This document shows positions 8,787 to 17,697 of a DNA stretch of 64,000 bases, one piece after another. The notes under the pieces were generated by a model. The model saw only the letters and a program-made list of their open reading frames with translations, was not told the DNA's origin and searched no databases. The DNA is from Eubacterium sp. (GTDB lineage Bacteria > Bacillota > Clostridia > Lachnospirales > Lachnospiraceae), in assembly GCA_017477505.1 (NCBI GenBank), contig JAFUVQ010000046.1, positions 1 through 64,000 on the forward strand. The letters are read 5' to 3'. How positions within the stretch are numbered: the stretch's first letter is position 1; each line of letters starts with the position of its first letter. Both the position numbers and the translations under genes were made by a program.

Positions 8787-9290
8787 CTACTTCTTTGCAG
8801 CAAGAAACATGATCATGCTTCTTCCCTCAAACTTGGCCGGTTTGTCGATCACTGAGATATCACTGAGTTTCTCAGCAAAGTCGTCCAGCACTTCCTTTCT
8901 TTTATTAACATAAGCAAGCTCACGTCCTCTGAAACGAAGGGTAACCTTAACTCTGTCGCCCTTTGAGAGAAACTTCCTTGCCATATTAATCTTAGTATTA
9001 AGGTCGTTGTCATCGATATTAGGTGATAAACGTATCTCCTTGATATCTATGATCTTCTGCTTCTTCTTTGCTTCCTTCTCCTTACGCATCTGCTCATAAC
9101 GGAACTTACCGTAATCAGCAATTCTGCATACGGGCGGTTTAGCATTCGGAGAAACTCTGATAAGATCAAGTCCTGCTTCGTCAGCAATTCCTCTGGCGTC
9201 GGCAAGGCTCATAACTCCGAGCTGGTTACCTTCAACACCGATAACCCTAACTTCCTTATCTCTGATCTGTTCGTTGATTAAATAGTCGAT
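8787..9290 (-). CDS. infC: Translation initiation factor IF-3, apparent AUC start
   Basis: 167 residues with both IF3 domains: LINEQIRDKEVRVIG ... VSPNAKPPVCRIADYGKFRY at the N-terminus, a Lys-rich linker, then IKEIRLSPNIDDNDL ... GRSMIMFLAAKK. IF-3 checks start-codon pairing on the 30S subunit. There is no ATG, GTG or TTG at the expected place. The codon ATC at 9290 sits 8 bases after a perfect AAGGAGGT (9299-9306), and the next in-frame ATC is too far away. A rare start of the AUU/AUC/AUA class is the usual device by which IF-3 represses itself. A longer open frame extends upstream to 9653 but lies within the leader. Confidence 0.93.
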   Translation of the reverse strand: MDYLINEQIRDKEVRVIGVEGNQLGVMSLADARGIADEAGLDLIRVSPNAKPPVCRIADYGKFRYEQMRKEKEAKKKQKIIDIKEIRLSPNIDDNDLNTKINMARKFLSKGDRVKVTLRFRGRELAYVNKRKEVLDDFAEKLSDISVIDKPAKFEGRSMIMFLAAKK

Positions 9291-9306
9291 GACTTTGTAC
9301 CTCCTT

Positions 9307-9637
9307 ACATAAATAACTTCCCAATACTCTTTGAAGCATCCTGCCTCACGCTTAAGCGCAGTTTCCAGGTATATAAGAAAAGGCGGATAAACAATTATCC
9401 GCCTAAATACACAAAATAACATACCGGGTTCACAGGCCGGAACAAAAGCAGAGCTTATGTACATCGACACGCTGTAAAACTCGCAGTAAAGTATCTGTAT
9501 AAAACCCTGAACGCTGATCCATAATAGGTTCGTAAGTATACACCGACCTTTGTTCACTCGTAGGTGAAATATCGCATCAAGGTGAGGGCGGATAACCCTG
9601 CTTCTTTTAATTGATAGGAAACTCTGTTCCCACACGA
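9307..9637 (-). promoter_or_regulatory. infC-rpmI-rplT leader with attenuator (L20-leader type)
   Basis: About 350 untranslated bases lie between the promoter and infC. Near its 3' part GGCGGATAA and TTATCCGCC (9382-9403) form a hairpin followed by TTTTCTT on the minus strand, which is an attenuator. Firmicute infC operons carry an L20-responsive leader of this layout. I infer that class from position and the hairpin; the rRNA-mimicking pseudoknot was not verified. Confidence 0.65.
9378..9405 (-). terminator. Attenuator terminator in the infC leader
   Basis: Stem GGCGGATAA / TTATCCGCC with a 4-base loop, then a U-rich run on the minus strand, about 75 bases before the infC ribosome binding site. 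Confidence 0.7.
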
Positions 9638-9643
9638 AAATGG

Positions 9644-9672
9644 ATGATAACACATACCCGGCCGCTTGTCAA
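9644..9672 (-). promoter_or_regulatory. Promoter of infC-rpmI-rplT
   Basis: Perfect -35 TTGACA (9667-9672), 17-bp spacer, -10 TATCAT (9644-9649) on the minus strand, just downstream of folBK. Confidence 0.8.
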
Positions 9673-9734
9673 ACACTTTTTTAACTAATGCCTGAAGCTG
9701 CCTGCCATTGATTAACAAACCTTCATATTCCGAT

Positions 9735-10559
9735 TCATTCAGATTCGGCGTGAAGTTCATCTAGAAGTTCTCTCATATTCTTACCAAGAAGAGGATGCAT
9801 GACAAATGGTGCGATTTCCGCCATAGGCTTAAGAACAAAGTCTCTCTTTGTCATCTCCTTATGAGGTATTGTGAGTCTTTCGGTATTGATTACACAGTCA
9901 TCGTATAGAATTATATCTATATCAAGAGTCCTTGGTCCCCAGTGAACTATCCTCTTCCTGCCGGCCTCATGCTCAATATCATTTACCACCGAAAGGAGTT
10001 CATCAGGCGTATAGAGCGTCTCAATCCTGAGAGCACCGTTCAGAAAGTCCGGCTGCTCTACCGGTCCGTAGGGTTCAGTCTCGATAAATTCCGAAACATC
10101 CTTTACGTGAATATACTCGTCTTTTCCCAGCTGCTCTATGGCAAAGTCGAGATAGCCCTGCCTGTCTCCCATATTGGAACCTATGCTCAGATATGCAGTA
10201 TGCTTCTTTCTCTCTATCTCGACAGACATACATTCAAATGTCAGGTCTACCGGTGCATCCGGCTTGTCTATCCTTATCTTTACCTTTTGAAGAATGTCAA
10301 ACTTAAGCAGCAGTGAGGCCGCCACATTTTCTGCCGCTGCTTCAATGAGGTCATACTTTTCTCCGGTCATAACATCATAAATGAGATGTGCCGCTTCATC
10401 ATAATTCAGCGTGTCACGAAGATTATCCGACAGTCCGGCCTTCCTCATATCAAAAAAAAGCTCCGCAGTCACATAGAAAAACTGTCCTTCTCTTTTTTCC
10501 GAATCAAAAACCCCGTGATATGAGAATACTTTCAGATTTTTTATAATTACTTTATCCAT
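9735..10559 (-). CDS. folBK: Dihydroneopterin aldolase / HPPK bifunctional protein
   Basis: 274-residue fusion of two folate enzymes. Residues ~1-115 are FolB (IIKNLKVFSYHGVFDSEKREG; LIEAAAENVAASLL), which cleaves dihydroneopterin. Residues ~118-272 are FolK (AYLSIGSNMGDR; EPYGPVEQPDFLNG; RIVHWGPRTLDIDI), which pyrophosphorylates the 6-hydroxymethyl-pterin. The start is ATG 10559 after AAAGGGGGTTCAC. It ends the cluster folC-HD-folP-trmL-folBK, so two consecutive steps just before FolP are carried on one chain. FolB-FolK fusions are known in Clostridia. Confidence 0.95.
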   Translation of the reverse strand: MDKVIIKNLKVFSYHGVFDSEKREGQFFYVTAELFFDMRKAGLSDNLRDTLNYDEAAHLIYDVMTGEKYDLIEAAAENVAASLLLKFDILQKVKIRIDKPDAPVDLTFECMSVEIERKKHTAYLSIGSNMGDRQGYLDFAIEQLGKDEYIHVKDVSEFIETEPYGPVEQPDFLNGALRIETLYTPDELLSVVNDIEHEAGRKRIVHWGPRTLDIDIILYDDCVINTERLTIPHKEMTKRDFVLKPMAEIAPFVMHPLLGKNMRELLDELHAESE

Positions 10560-10619
10560 GTGAACCCCCTTTGGTAAATTGAAAAACTCACATGTTTCTA
10601 TTATATACTGTTTTATTAT

Positions 10620-11120
10620 TCACTTATAATGATATTCCAGACGATGGAGTTCACCTTCAGTTTCAAGCTTTGGAAAACCCATCTGACGGAGTGCCTCATA
10701 GAGAACGATTGCTACGGAATTGGAAAGATTCAGGGAACGTATATCATGTCCCATAGGAATACGGATGCAGCTTTCAGGATGCTCCGCCAGTATCTCTTCA
10801 GGTATTCCGGCACTCTCCTTTCCGAACATGATGAAGTCACCATCCTTAAACTCCACATCGGTATATCTGTTTTTACCTTTTGTGGTTGCGTAGAAAACAC
10901 GTGCGCCGGGATTCTTAACCAGAAAATCATTATAATCAAGATACTGAGTGAGATTCAGGTTGTCCCAGTAATCCATCCCGGACCTTTTGATCATTTTATC
11001 ACTGAGGATAAACCCGTAAGGTCTTATAAGATGAAGTGCTGTACCTGTTGCAACGCAGGTTCTTCCTATGTTACCGGTGTTGGCCGGCATCTCCGGTTCA
11101 TGTAATACTATATTGAGCAT
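10620..11120 (-). CDS. trmL: tRNA (cytidine/uridine-34 2'-O) methyltransferase, SPOUT family
   Basis: 166 residues, usual TrmL length. It is a SPOUT methyltransferase that methylates the ribose of wobble nucleotide 34 in tRNA-Leu species. Visible motifs: LHEPEMPANTGNIGRTC at the N-terminus, FGKESAGIPEEIL, then the knot region IPM..RSLNLSNSVAIVLYE. The start is ATG 11120; the AAGGAA-type site is about 10 bases upstream. It lies between folP and folBK, a position not explained by function. Confidence 0.93.
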   Translation of the reverse strand: MLNIVLHEPEMPANTGNIGRTCVATGTALHLIRPYGFILSDKMIKRSGMDYWDNLNLTQYLDYNDFLVKNPGARVFYATTKGKNRYTDVEFKDGDFIMFGKESAGIPEEILAEHPESCIRIPMGHDIRSLNLSNSVAIVLYEALRQMGFPKLETEGELHRLEYHYK

Positions 11121-11173
11121 AACTCATCAATTCCTTTTTCAGTTTCATATATTCTATATATGAATCTATATTA

Positions 11174-11986
11174 TTACTTACTCTGCATAACGGCATAAAG
11201 CATATCAAGCGCACGACGGTTCATCTTTACATCATGCACACGGAATATACTGCATCCGTGCAGATAACCATAGCAGTTAAGTGCTATAGTACCCTCTTCC
11301 CTTTCATCGGTAGGAAGTTTCAGTGTTTCACCTATAATACTCTTTCTGGAAACGCCAAGAAGAACAGGAAATCCCATTTCGGTTATCCTCTCGATATTCT
11401 TCTCAATCTCGAGGTTCTGTTCATAGTTTTTTGCAAAACCCACGCCCGGATCAAGGATGATATGGTCATCCGGAATACCTGCCAGTCTCGCTATATCAAT
11501 GGATTCTTTAAGATCAGAAACAACATCATCAAGAAAAACATTATAATCAGTATCAGGTCTGTTATGCATCAGAACCACAGAAGTATCAGTCCTGGCGATC
11601 AGACTGGCCATATGATTTATATCCGATCTGCATTTAAGGGAATCGTATCTGAGTCCCCAGATATCATTTATGATTTCCACACCGGCCTTAATACCGATCT
11701 CGGCCACTTTACATTTATATGTATCAATAGAAATCGGAATATCAAAATTCTTTTTAACCGCCTCTATTACAGGAATGATTCTTTCAATCTCTTCCTCAGG
11801 AGAAATCTCGGCATATCCCGGCCTGGTAGACTCTCCTCCTATATCTATGATATCAGCGCCGTCACATATCATATTGTAGACATGATGAAGAGCCGCATTA
11901 ATATCATAATACTTTCCTCCATCAGAAAATGAATCCGGCGTTACATTCATAATCCCCATTATCTTTGGTTTTTTATATTCAATCAT
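11174..11986 (-). CDS. folP: Dihydropteroate synthase
   Basis: 270 residues, full length. It condenses the FolK product with p-aminobenzoate to make dihydropteroate and is the sulfonamide target. Signatures: GIMNVTPDSFSDGGKY, ADIIDIGGESTRPGY, SIDTYK, ILDPGVGFAKN, and GVSRKS near the end. The start is ATG 11986 after GGGGGATAGGAT. It lies between the HD protein and trmL in the folate operon. Confidence 0.97.
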   Translation of the reverse strand: MIEYKKPKIMGIMNVTPDSFSDGGKYYDINAALHHVYNMICDGADIIDIGGESTRPGYAEISPEEEIERIIPVIEAVKKNFDIPISIDTYKCKVAEIGIKAGVEIINDIWGLRYDSLKCRSDINHMASLIARTDTSVVLMHNRPDTDYNVFLDDVVSDLKESIDIARLAGIPDDHIILDPGVGFAKNYEQNLEIEKNIERITEMGFPVLLGVSRKSIIGETLKLPTDEREEGTIALNCYGYLHGCSIFRVHDVKMNRRALDMLYAVMQSK

Positions 11987-12055
11987 ATCCTATCCCCCGA
12001 TAAATCTTTGACAGCCTTCATCGCTCTGCACAGAGATACAAATGATAATTCACTG

Positions 12056-12538
12056 TCAGTGTATAACAGTCTTGTTCTTGATACTGTCCGGCCAGTAACA
12101 GCTTGGTTCCGCTTCGCATATAAAGCAGTTACGGGAAAGCTTATCCGCACGGTAAAGGAGTGCCGCCAGTGTATTATCATCTTCGGCATAGTTCTTATGC
12201 TTACCTATAGCCTCACACATGAGAACTACTTCGTCCTCGTCAAATCCTGCCCTCTTGAGTATGTCCTTTGCTATTATGGCACCTGCCGCATGATGTGACA
12301 TTCCTTCTTTCTCATACTTCGAATATCTTCCCATATCATGAAGTAAAGCTGTGGCATATATCAATTCTTTATCCATACCCAGGTTTTCTTCAAGGTTAAT
12401 GATATAAGCTATCCTCGCTACCGAAAGCGCATGCCCCAGGCTGTGCCTGCAATATATCCTGTCATATTCCTGTTCTTTTATCATAACTGAAATGCGTCTG
12501 AATTCATCATCCGCAAGTATCTTATCAATTCTGTTCAT
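12056..12538 (-). CDS. HD-domain phosphohydrolase
   Basis: 160 residues. The metal-binding HD pattern is visible: RHSLGHALSVARIA, ALLHDMGRYSKYE, SHHAAGAIIAKDIL, then LLYRADKLSR. A small Cys pair follows (CFICEAEPSCYWP). The start is ATG 12538 after AGGA. Such proteins are frequent next to folP/folC in Clostridia and might remove phosphate from a pterin or nucleotide intermediate, but that link is inference from context. An overlapping frame at 11983-12189 reaching into the folP start is not considered real. Confidence 0.8.
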   Translation of the reverse strand: MNRIDKILADDEFRRISVMIKEQEYDRIYCRHSLGHALSVARIAYIINLEENLGMDKELIYATALLHDMGRYSKYEKEGMSHHAAGAIIAKDILKRAGFDEDEVVLMCEAIGKHKNYAEDDNTLAALLYRADKLSRNCFICEAEPSCYWPDSIKNKTVIH

Positions 12539-12564
12539 TCCATGAAAGTCCTTATTCTATATAT

Positions 12565-13983
12565 TTATGAACACTTTTTAACAATCCTCGTAATATCTCC
12601 TGTAAATGAAAGCGAGCCGCAGGCTATGATTACGGAATCCTCATCAGTCTTTTCAAAAGCCATCTTTACAGCGCTTTCATAATCCGGGGCTGATTCCGCA
12701 GAAACACCTTTCTCTTCAATCAGCTTCGCAAGTATATCACCGGAAAGTGCACGTTTATTATTTATGGTAGTCACTGTTACCGCATAGTCCATATACGGGG
12801 CAAGAATATCAACCATCTGCCGATACTCTTTATCCTTTAGAACTCCTATTATAAAGACTTTCCTCTTATCTGTAAAATACCTTTCGAGATTACCGGCAAG
12901 AGTCAGCCATGCGTCAGTATTATGAGCACCGTCTATATAAACCTGAGGATCGTCATTTATCTTCTCCAGCCTGCCCTTCCATACGGTCTTCGCGAGTCCT
13001 GCCACGATGAACCTTGTCAGTCCGTCCAGGCACATATCCGTCTTTCGGACACAGTCTGAATACCCCTTCCCGAAGCTCCACTCTGAGCCATTAACTTCGG
13101 TTACCCCGGCTCCGGTTTCTGCTTCTTCCACGTACATGATGTCATCATTCATAGAATTTATAAAATGAACAAAGGCATTCACAGTCTCAATCGCAGTTAT
13201 AGCATTATATATCTGATGCCGTCCCAGAAGTCCTATCCCGTACTTCACTCCTTTATATATAAATGAGGAGCCGCTGAGATCCTCCTTCACTATTTCGAGT
13301 TCCGAAGTATCAGCTTCGATAAGCTTTACATTTTCAAAATTCTCATTCAGGTACCCGCGGATAAAATCCATAATCTCTGCATCCTGAGGATAGCTTACCA
13401 CCGTGTCGCCTTCCTTCACTATTCCCAGTTTTTCTTTGGCAATATCAAACACAGTCTCTCCCAGAAACTGCATATGATCCATGCTGATCTTGGCAAGAAC
13501 AACCACCGGTGTGGAAATGAATACATTTGTGGCATCCAGTCTTCCACCCATTCCGCACTCAATGAGATTAACGTCACAGCCGCTGTCCTCATACATCATA
13601 AAGGCGGCCGCTGTCTCAATCTCGAAAGATGTAGGTCCCGGAGGAAGTATACTTTCTGCTTCAGTAACAAAAGGAGCAAGCCTTGTAAAAACATCAGCAA
13701 CATACTCCCTGGAAGGAATATTGCCGTCAATGATCCATCTGTCCCTGTAATCAAAAATAGCAGGAGAAATATACCTGCCAGTCTTAAGTCCGAGAAGCCT
13801 GAGCACAGTCTCAACATAGGCCATGATACTGCCTTTGCCATTTGTACCTGCAATATGAATGGCGGGCAGCCTTTGCTCAGGATTCTGCAGCAGACTGAGA
13901 AGTTTCTCTATATTATCAAGACCGGGAACGATTCCCCGGTCTTCTTTTTCATGTATATATTCTAATACTTCATCGTAATTCAA
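12565..13983 (-). CDS. folC: Bifunctional folylpolyglutamate / dihydrofolate synthase
   Basis: 472 residues. It adds glutamate to dihydropteroate and to reduced folates. The ATP-binding loop is HIAGTNGKGS, followed by GLKTGRYISPA and FEIETAAAFMMYED; the C-terminal ligase domain includes VYIDGAHNTDAW and VFIIGVLKDKEY. The start is TTG 13983, five bases after GAGGAAATGCT; the ATG inside that stretch runs straight into a stop, so TTG is the only sensible start. Residues ~305-335 hold a loop (TEVNGSEWSFGKGYSDC) slightly longer than usual. First folate gene of the cluster. Confidence 0.95.
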   Translation of the reverse strand: MNYDEVLEYIHEKEDRGIVPGLDNIEKLLSLLQNPEQRLPAIHIAGTNGKGSIMAYVETVLRLLGLKTGRYISPAIFDYRDRWIIDGNIPSREYVADVFTRLAPFVTEAESILPPGPTSFEIETAAAFMMYEDSGCDVNLIECGMGGRLDATNVFISTPVVVLAKISMDHMQFLGETVFDIAKEKLGIVKEGDTVVSYPQDAEIMDFIRGYLNENFENVKLIEADTSELEIVKEDLSGSSFIYKGVKYGIGLLGRHQIYNAITAIETVNAFVHFINSMNDDIMYVEEAETGAGVTEVNGSEWSFGKGYSDCVRKTDMCLDGLTRFIVAGLAKTVWKGRLEKINDDPQVYIDGAHNTDAWLTLAGNLERYFTDKRKVFIIGVLKDKEYRQMVDILAPYMDYAVTVTTINNKRALSGDILAKLIEEKGVSAESAPDYESAVKMAFEKTDEDSVIIACGSLSFTGDITRIVKKCS

Positions 13984-14012
13984 AGCATTTCCTCATTTCC
14001 GAACCTTAGCGG

Positions 14013-15038
14013 CTATTCGGCATCAAAGTGATGAATTATAGGTGTATCATCGTCAATGGCAGCTATGGAATATCCTTCAGCTATGAGCGTATCCAGAAGT
14101 CCCGGAAGAGCATCAACCGTACCCTGATGTGTCTCAAGGTCATGAAGAAGGAGTACCGAATCCCCCGGATTGCTTCTGATATATCCGAGAGCTCTGCTGT
14201 TAAGCTCTTCTGCGGAAAGGTAACTTACCTCCGCGTCATCATTCATGGCATTCCAGTCAAAATATACATAGCCCATATCGTCAAGATAATCTATGCATTC
14301 ACTCATAGGAACCTTCGAAACCTGATTGGAACTTCCACCCGGGAATCTGTAGTACTTGGTGTCCACTCCGGTCACATCATATATAAGATCATGAATCTTA
14401 TTTACATCTCTTTCAAATGAATTGAGATCGGCATAAACCTTGCCGTAGTCATGTGTATAGGAATGCATTGCTATCGTATGTCCTTCATCCACTATACGTT
14501 TCATATCATCATAAAAGAATTCATTTGTATTCACCACAAAGAAAGTAGCTTTAACATTTCTCTCTGCGAGAATATCAAGTATTCTTGATGTACATGAGGA
14601 AGGACCGTCATCAAATGTAAGATATACTGTCTTTCCGTTGGTGCCTTCAAGCTTCCCATCGGCATGATAAGGTGCAGCGTAGGTACTGTTTGCAGCCGGT
14701 TTAAAGATACCTATCTCTCCGGGAGCATCAGCATCCGTTTCAGTACCCGATGAACCATCTGCCGTCAGCACATCTCTGTCGGCCGCTGTTACCGAAGCGT
14801 TCTTCTCTTCTCCTTCAACCTGTCCGGCATCCTTCCCGTCAGCTACAGTCCTGTCTTCCGGTTCAACGGTCTCTGCCTTCAGAATATCATCAAAACTGTC
14901 CTGAACCCTAGATGTATGATTCATGACATAAATAGTTATAATCATGGAAATGAGAATTGACGCACCAAAAAGTATGTATATCAGTTCTGCACGGTTTTTC
15001 GCTCTATTATATTTTCTCTTTTTCCTGAAAACTGACAT
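14013..15038 (-). CDS. Membrane-anchored polysaccharide deacetylase (NodB domain)
   Basis: 341 residues. A basic N-terminus (KKRKYNRAKNR) precedes one membrane segment at ~23-42, then a Thr/Asp/Ala-rich linker, then a carbohydrate esterase 4 domain from ~130. Catalytic and metal motifs are present: VYLTFDDGPSSC, AMHSYTHDYG and YYRFPGGSSNQ, with VLLLHD near the end. It should sit outside the membrane and deacetylate GlcNAc or MurNAc of peptidoglycan or another surface glycan. The start overlaps the upstream small membrane gene by 32 bases, with GAGGA 10 bases before ATG. Confidence 0.9.
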   Translation of the reverse strand: MSVFRKKRKYNRAKNRAELIYILFGASILISMIITIYVMNHTSRVQDSFDDILKAETVEPEDRTVADGKDAGQVEGEEKNASVTAADRDVLTADGSSGTETDADAPGEIGIFKPAANSTYAAPYHADGKLEGTNGKTVYLTFDDGPSSCTSRILDILAERNVKATFFVVNTNEFFYDDMKRIVDEGHTIAMHSYTHDYGKVYADLNSFERDVNKIHDLIYDVTGVDTKYYRFPGGSSNQVSKVPMSECIDYLDDMGYVYFDWNAMNDDAEVSYLSAEELNSRALGYIRSNPGDSVLLLHDLETHQGTVDALPGLLDTLIAEGYSIAAIDDDTPIIHHFDAE

Positions 15039-15384
15039 TAGTAAAATATCCTCTGTATTTATTTATCATTCTGTCGTACTGTTCATACATTTTCTGAACA
15101 GAATTCTCAAGCAGGTAATAATGCATGCAATATGGAATAAGAAGTACAAAAAGTAAAATGATGAGCGGCAGAAGTATTATCTGCTCTGCAACAACATAGG
15201 CGAGTATGCACATCACGGTGCAGATGGCAACCAGCACAAAAACGATAAGATGTACCAGTCTTTCGTGTGCAAAGAATGCTATCTGTCTGAGGTGAAGCTC
15301 TGCTTCAAGTTCCCAGTCACGTTCCTCATCCGATGCAAGCATATCATCTATATATTTAAGATAATTCTTAATCCTGTACTTCAT
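15007..15384 (-). CDS. Small two-helix membrane protein
   Basis: 125 residues, function unknown. A charged N-terminal helical part (~1-42) is followed by two adjacent membrane segments (LVHLIVFVLVAICTVMCIL and IILLPLIILLFVLLIPY) and a charged tail. The start is ATG 15384 after GTAGGAC. The end overlaps the polysaccharide deacetylase start by 32 bases and the gene begins 3 bases after glpQ-like, so all three are probably translated from one message. Overlap suggests a partner of the deacetylase. Confidence 0.75.
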   Translation of the reverse strand: MKYRIKNYLKYIDDMLASDEERDWELEAELHLRQIAFFAHERLVHLIVFVLVAICTVMCILAYVVAEQIILLPLIILLFVLLIPYCMHYYLLENSVQKMYEQYDRMINKYRGYFTNVSFQEKEKI

Positions 15385-15387
15385 GTC

Positions 15388-16092
15388 CTACTCTTTCGAA
15401 TTACGCACAAAAAGCCCCGCATCGGGTTTATCCGTTATTATGGCATCAACCCCGCGGTCTATGAATTTCTTAATATCTTTCTTGCTGTTAACAGTCCACA
15501 CATAAACAGGATAATGCTTTTTCTTCATTCTGAAGATAAATGATGGCGAGCAGAGATTCTGATTCGGTGATACAAAATCAGCCTTCGCCGCCGCAAGTCT
15601 TCTCTCAGGAAAATAAGAATTGATCCTGTCCTTAAGACTGCTCTTATCACTTCCTATAAGAAGTCCTGTAGTTATATGCCTGTCCAGCTTCTTTATCTTA
15701 TAAATCACTTTATCATGAAATGATTTAATGGAGTACTCTTCATAATCGCACACATTGCGAAGTTTTGCAACTATTTCCCGTTCAAAACCCGGTTCTTTTA
15801 TCTCGATGTCCATCTTAATCTTGCCATGACAGAACGCTATAACCTCATCAAAAGTAGGGATATCTATCCCCTTTTCATAGGCATCACGCTCAACATTCTC
15901 AAAGGTCTGCCAGCTTATGGGAGTATCCGCAAAATTACGATCATGGTAAACTATCAGTTCTCCATCGTATGTTTTTCTGACATCGAACTCTACCATGTCT
16001 GCTCCGAGTTCAATAGCAAGTTCGAATGCTTCTATGGAATTTTCACTTCTTGCGAGGTACGAAGCCCCTCTGTGGGCTATTATCTTAACCAT
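15388..16092 (-). CDS. Glycerophosphodiester phosphodiesterase
   Basis: 234 residues, cytoplasmic GDPD/UgpQ type without signal peptide. It hydrolyses glycerophosphodiesters to glycerol-3-phosphate and an alcohol. Active-site motifs: IIAHRGASYLARSENS, GADMVEFDVRKTYDGELIVYHD (Glu-Asp and His-Asp pairs) and MDIEIKEPG; the C-terminal strand is VYVWTVNSKKDIKKFI. The ATG 16092 start has only a weak ribosome binding site. First gene of the minus-strand run leading into the folate cluster. Confidence 0.93.
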   Translation of the reverse strand: MVKIIAHRGASYLARSENSIEAFELAIELGADMVEFDVRKTYDGELIVYHDRNFADTPISWQTFENVERDAYEKGIDIPTFDEVIAFCHGKIKMDIEIKEPGFEREIVAKLRNVCDYEEYSIKSFHDKVIYKIKKLDRHITTGLLIGSDKSSLKDRINSYFPERRLAAAKADFVSPNQNLCSPSFIFRMKKKHYPVYVWTVNSKKDIKKFIDRGVDAIITDKPDAGLFVRNSKE

Positions 16093-16218
16093 GCTTTAAT
16101 GCTAAATCAAAGGAGAAAAAATCTCAATCCGCAGATTATACAAAATTACATTTCATTAACAGAATTTTTTCTACAAATCCCTTTATACCACGGAATTATG
16201 TAAAGCAATCAGCATCAT

Positions 16219-16248
16219 AGTGGGCAATTTGCTATTTTTAAGTGGGCA
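16219..16248. repeat. Pair of AGTGGGCA direct repeats upstream of clpX
   Basis: AGTGGGCA occurs at 16219-16226 and 16241-16248, exactly 22 bp apart (two helical turns), between the divergent glycerophosphodiesterase and clpX genes. Two TATAAT sequences follow (about 16255-16271). It could be a regulator site; nothing identifies the protein. No CIRCE or CtsR box is present. Confidence 0.35.
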
Positions 16249-16341
16249 TTTATGTATAATTTTGATATAATTATGGTTCAGGTAATAACAGGATTACATT
16301 TATATTTTATAAATGAGATAAATGATTAGTGAGGAAATGAA

Positions 16342-17697
16342 ATGAGTAACGACGAATTTGAAAAATACTGTTATATGTGCAGACGTCCCGAATCGACAGC
16401 AGGCAAGATGATAGAATTCATGAATGGCATGTATATCTGCCCCGACTGCATACAGAAAACATTTAACACTATAAACAGTGACAACTCTCCATTTATGAAT
16501 TTTGCAAATATGAAGGGTTTCAATAACTTCAATATGTTCACACCTCCCGAGGATATACCCGAGAATCAGAAAGTGAAGAAACGCAAGCCGGAAAATGATA
16601 TGCGTGAGGTTAAGGATGAACCTGTGATGACTATACGTGATATCCCTGCCCCCCATAAGATCAAGGCTATGCTGGATGAGCATGTTGTCGGTCAGGAATA
16701 TGCAAAAAAGGTTATGTCTGTTGCTGTTTACAACCATTACAAGAGAATACTCTCTCCCGCTACTGATGATGACGGAGTCGAAATCGAGAAGTCAAATATG
16801 CTGATGATAGGACCTACAGGTTCAGGTAAGACCTACATGGTCAAGACAATTGCAAATATACTCGATGTACCTCTTGCGATAACAGATGCAACAAGCCTTA
16901 CGGAAGCCGGCTACATAGGTGATGATGTAGAAAGCGTACTTTCAAAGCTTCTGGCCGTTGCAGGAAATGATGTTGATAAAGCCGAACACGGAATTGTTTT
17001 TATAGATGAGATAGACAAGATTGCCAAAAAACAGGAAACCCGCTCCCGTGACGTAAGCGGTGAATCTGTTCAGCAGGGACTTCTTAAGCTTCTCGAAGGC
17101 AGCGAGGTTGAGGTTCCTATCGGAACAGGAAGCAAGAATGCCATGACTCCTACCACCGTAATGAACACGAAGAACATACTCTTCATCTGCGGCGGTGCAT
17201 TTCCTAATCTTGAAGATATCATCACCACACGACTTACGAACCAGTCTTCCATGGGCTTCGGTGCAGAACTTAAAACCGAAATCAAGAAGACAGGAAATGT
17301 TCTTTCAAAGGTAAAGATCGAAGACCTACGTGAATACGGAATGATACCTGAATTCCTCGGCCGTCTCCCTGTACTCTTTGCACTTGATGATCTTGATAAG
17401 GAAATGTATGTAAAGATACTCAGTGAACCTAAAAATGCGATACTTAAACAGTACAAGAAGCTTCTGCTTTTGGATGAAGTGGATCTTCAGTTTGATGATT
17501 CCGCTTTTGAAGCAATCGCTGAAAAAGCCATAGAGAGAAAAACCGGTGCCAGAGCACTCCGCTCCATTATTGAAGAATTCATGCTCGATATCATGTATCA
17601 GATACCAAAGGATGATAATATAGGACGTGTCACCATCACCGGAGATTATATCCGCGGCAAAGGAGCTCCGATCATAGAGATGAGGGGCACCGTATAA
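16342..17697 (+). CDS. clpX: ATP-dependent Clp protease ATP-binding subunit ClpX
   Basis: 451 residues. It is an AAA+ unfoldase that feeds substrates to ClpP. The N-terminal zinc-binding domain has four cysteines (CYMC ... CPDC, residues ~10-35). A low-complexity Asn/Phe/Met/Pro linker follows, then Walker A GPTGSGKT, pore loop GYIGDD, Walker B IVFIDEIDK, the ClpP-docking loop MGFGA, and sensor 2 GARALRS. The start is ATG 16342 after GAGGAAATGAA. No clpP or tig is adjacent; both neighbours point away or converge, so this copy is solo and may be a second clpX. Confidence 0.9.
   Translation: MSNDEFEKYCYMCRRPESTAGKMIEFMNGMYICPDCIQKTFNTINSDNSPFMNFANMKGFNNFNMFTPPEDIPENQKVKKRKPENDMREVKDEPVMTIRDIPAPHKIKAMLDEHVVGQEYAKKVMSVAVYNHYKRILSPATDDDGVEIEKSNMLMIGPTGSGKTYMVKTIANILDVPLAITDATSLTEAGYIGDDVESVLSKLLAVAGNDVDKAEHGIVFIDEIDKIAKKQETRSRDVSGESVQQGLLKLLEGSEVEVPIGTGSKNAMTPTTVMNTKNILFICGGAFPNLEDIITTRLTNQSSMGFGAELKTEIKKTGNVLSKVKIEDLREYGMIPEFLGRLPVLFALDDLDKEMYVKILSEPKNAILKQYKKLLLLDEVDLQFDDSAFEAIAEKAIERKTGARALRSIIEEFMLDIMYQIPKDDNIGRVTITGDYIRGKGAPIIEMRGTV

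Noticed and set aside
9291-9653. N-terminal extension of IF-3 by ~120 residues
   Set aside because: The frame crosses the leader attenuator and has no ribosome binding site; the added residues do not resemble any IF-3, while a perfect site sits at 9299-9306.
11983-12189. Separate 68-codon gene overlapping the HD protein and folP starts
   Set aside because: No ribosome binding site, no recognisable sequence, and it overlaps well-supported genes in another frame.
16093-16341. CIRCE or CtsR operator upstream of clpX
   Set aside because: Neither the TTAGCACTC inverted repeat nor the GGTCAAA tandem heptamers occur.
16300-16737. Opposite-strand open frame over the start of clpX
   Set aside because: It is a shadow of clpX, has no ribosome binding site and reads as low-quality Ile/Cys/His-rich sequence.
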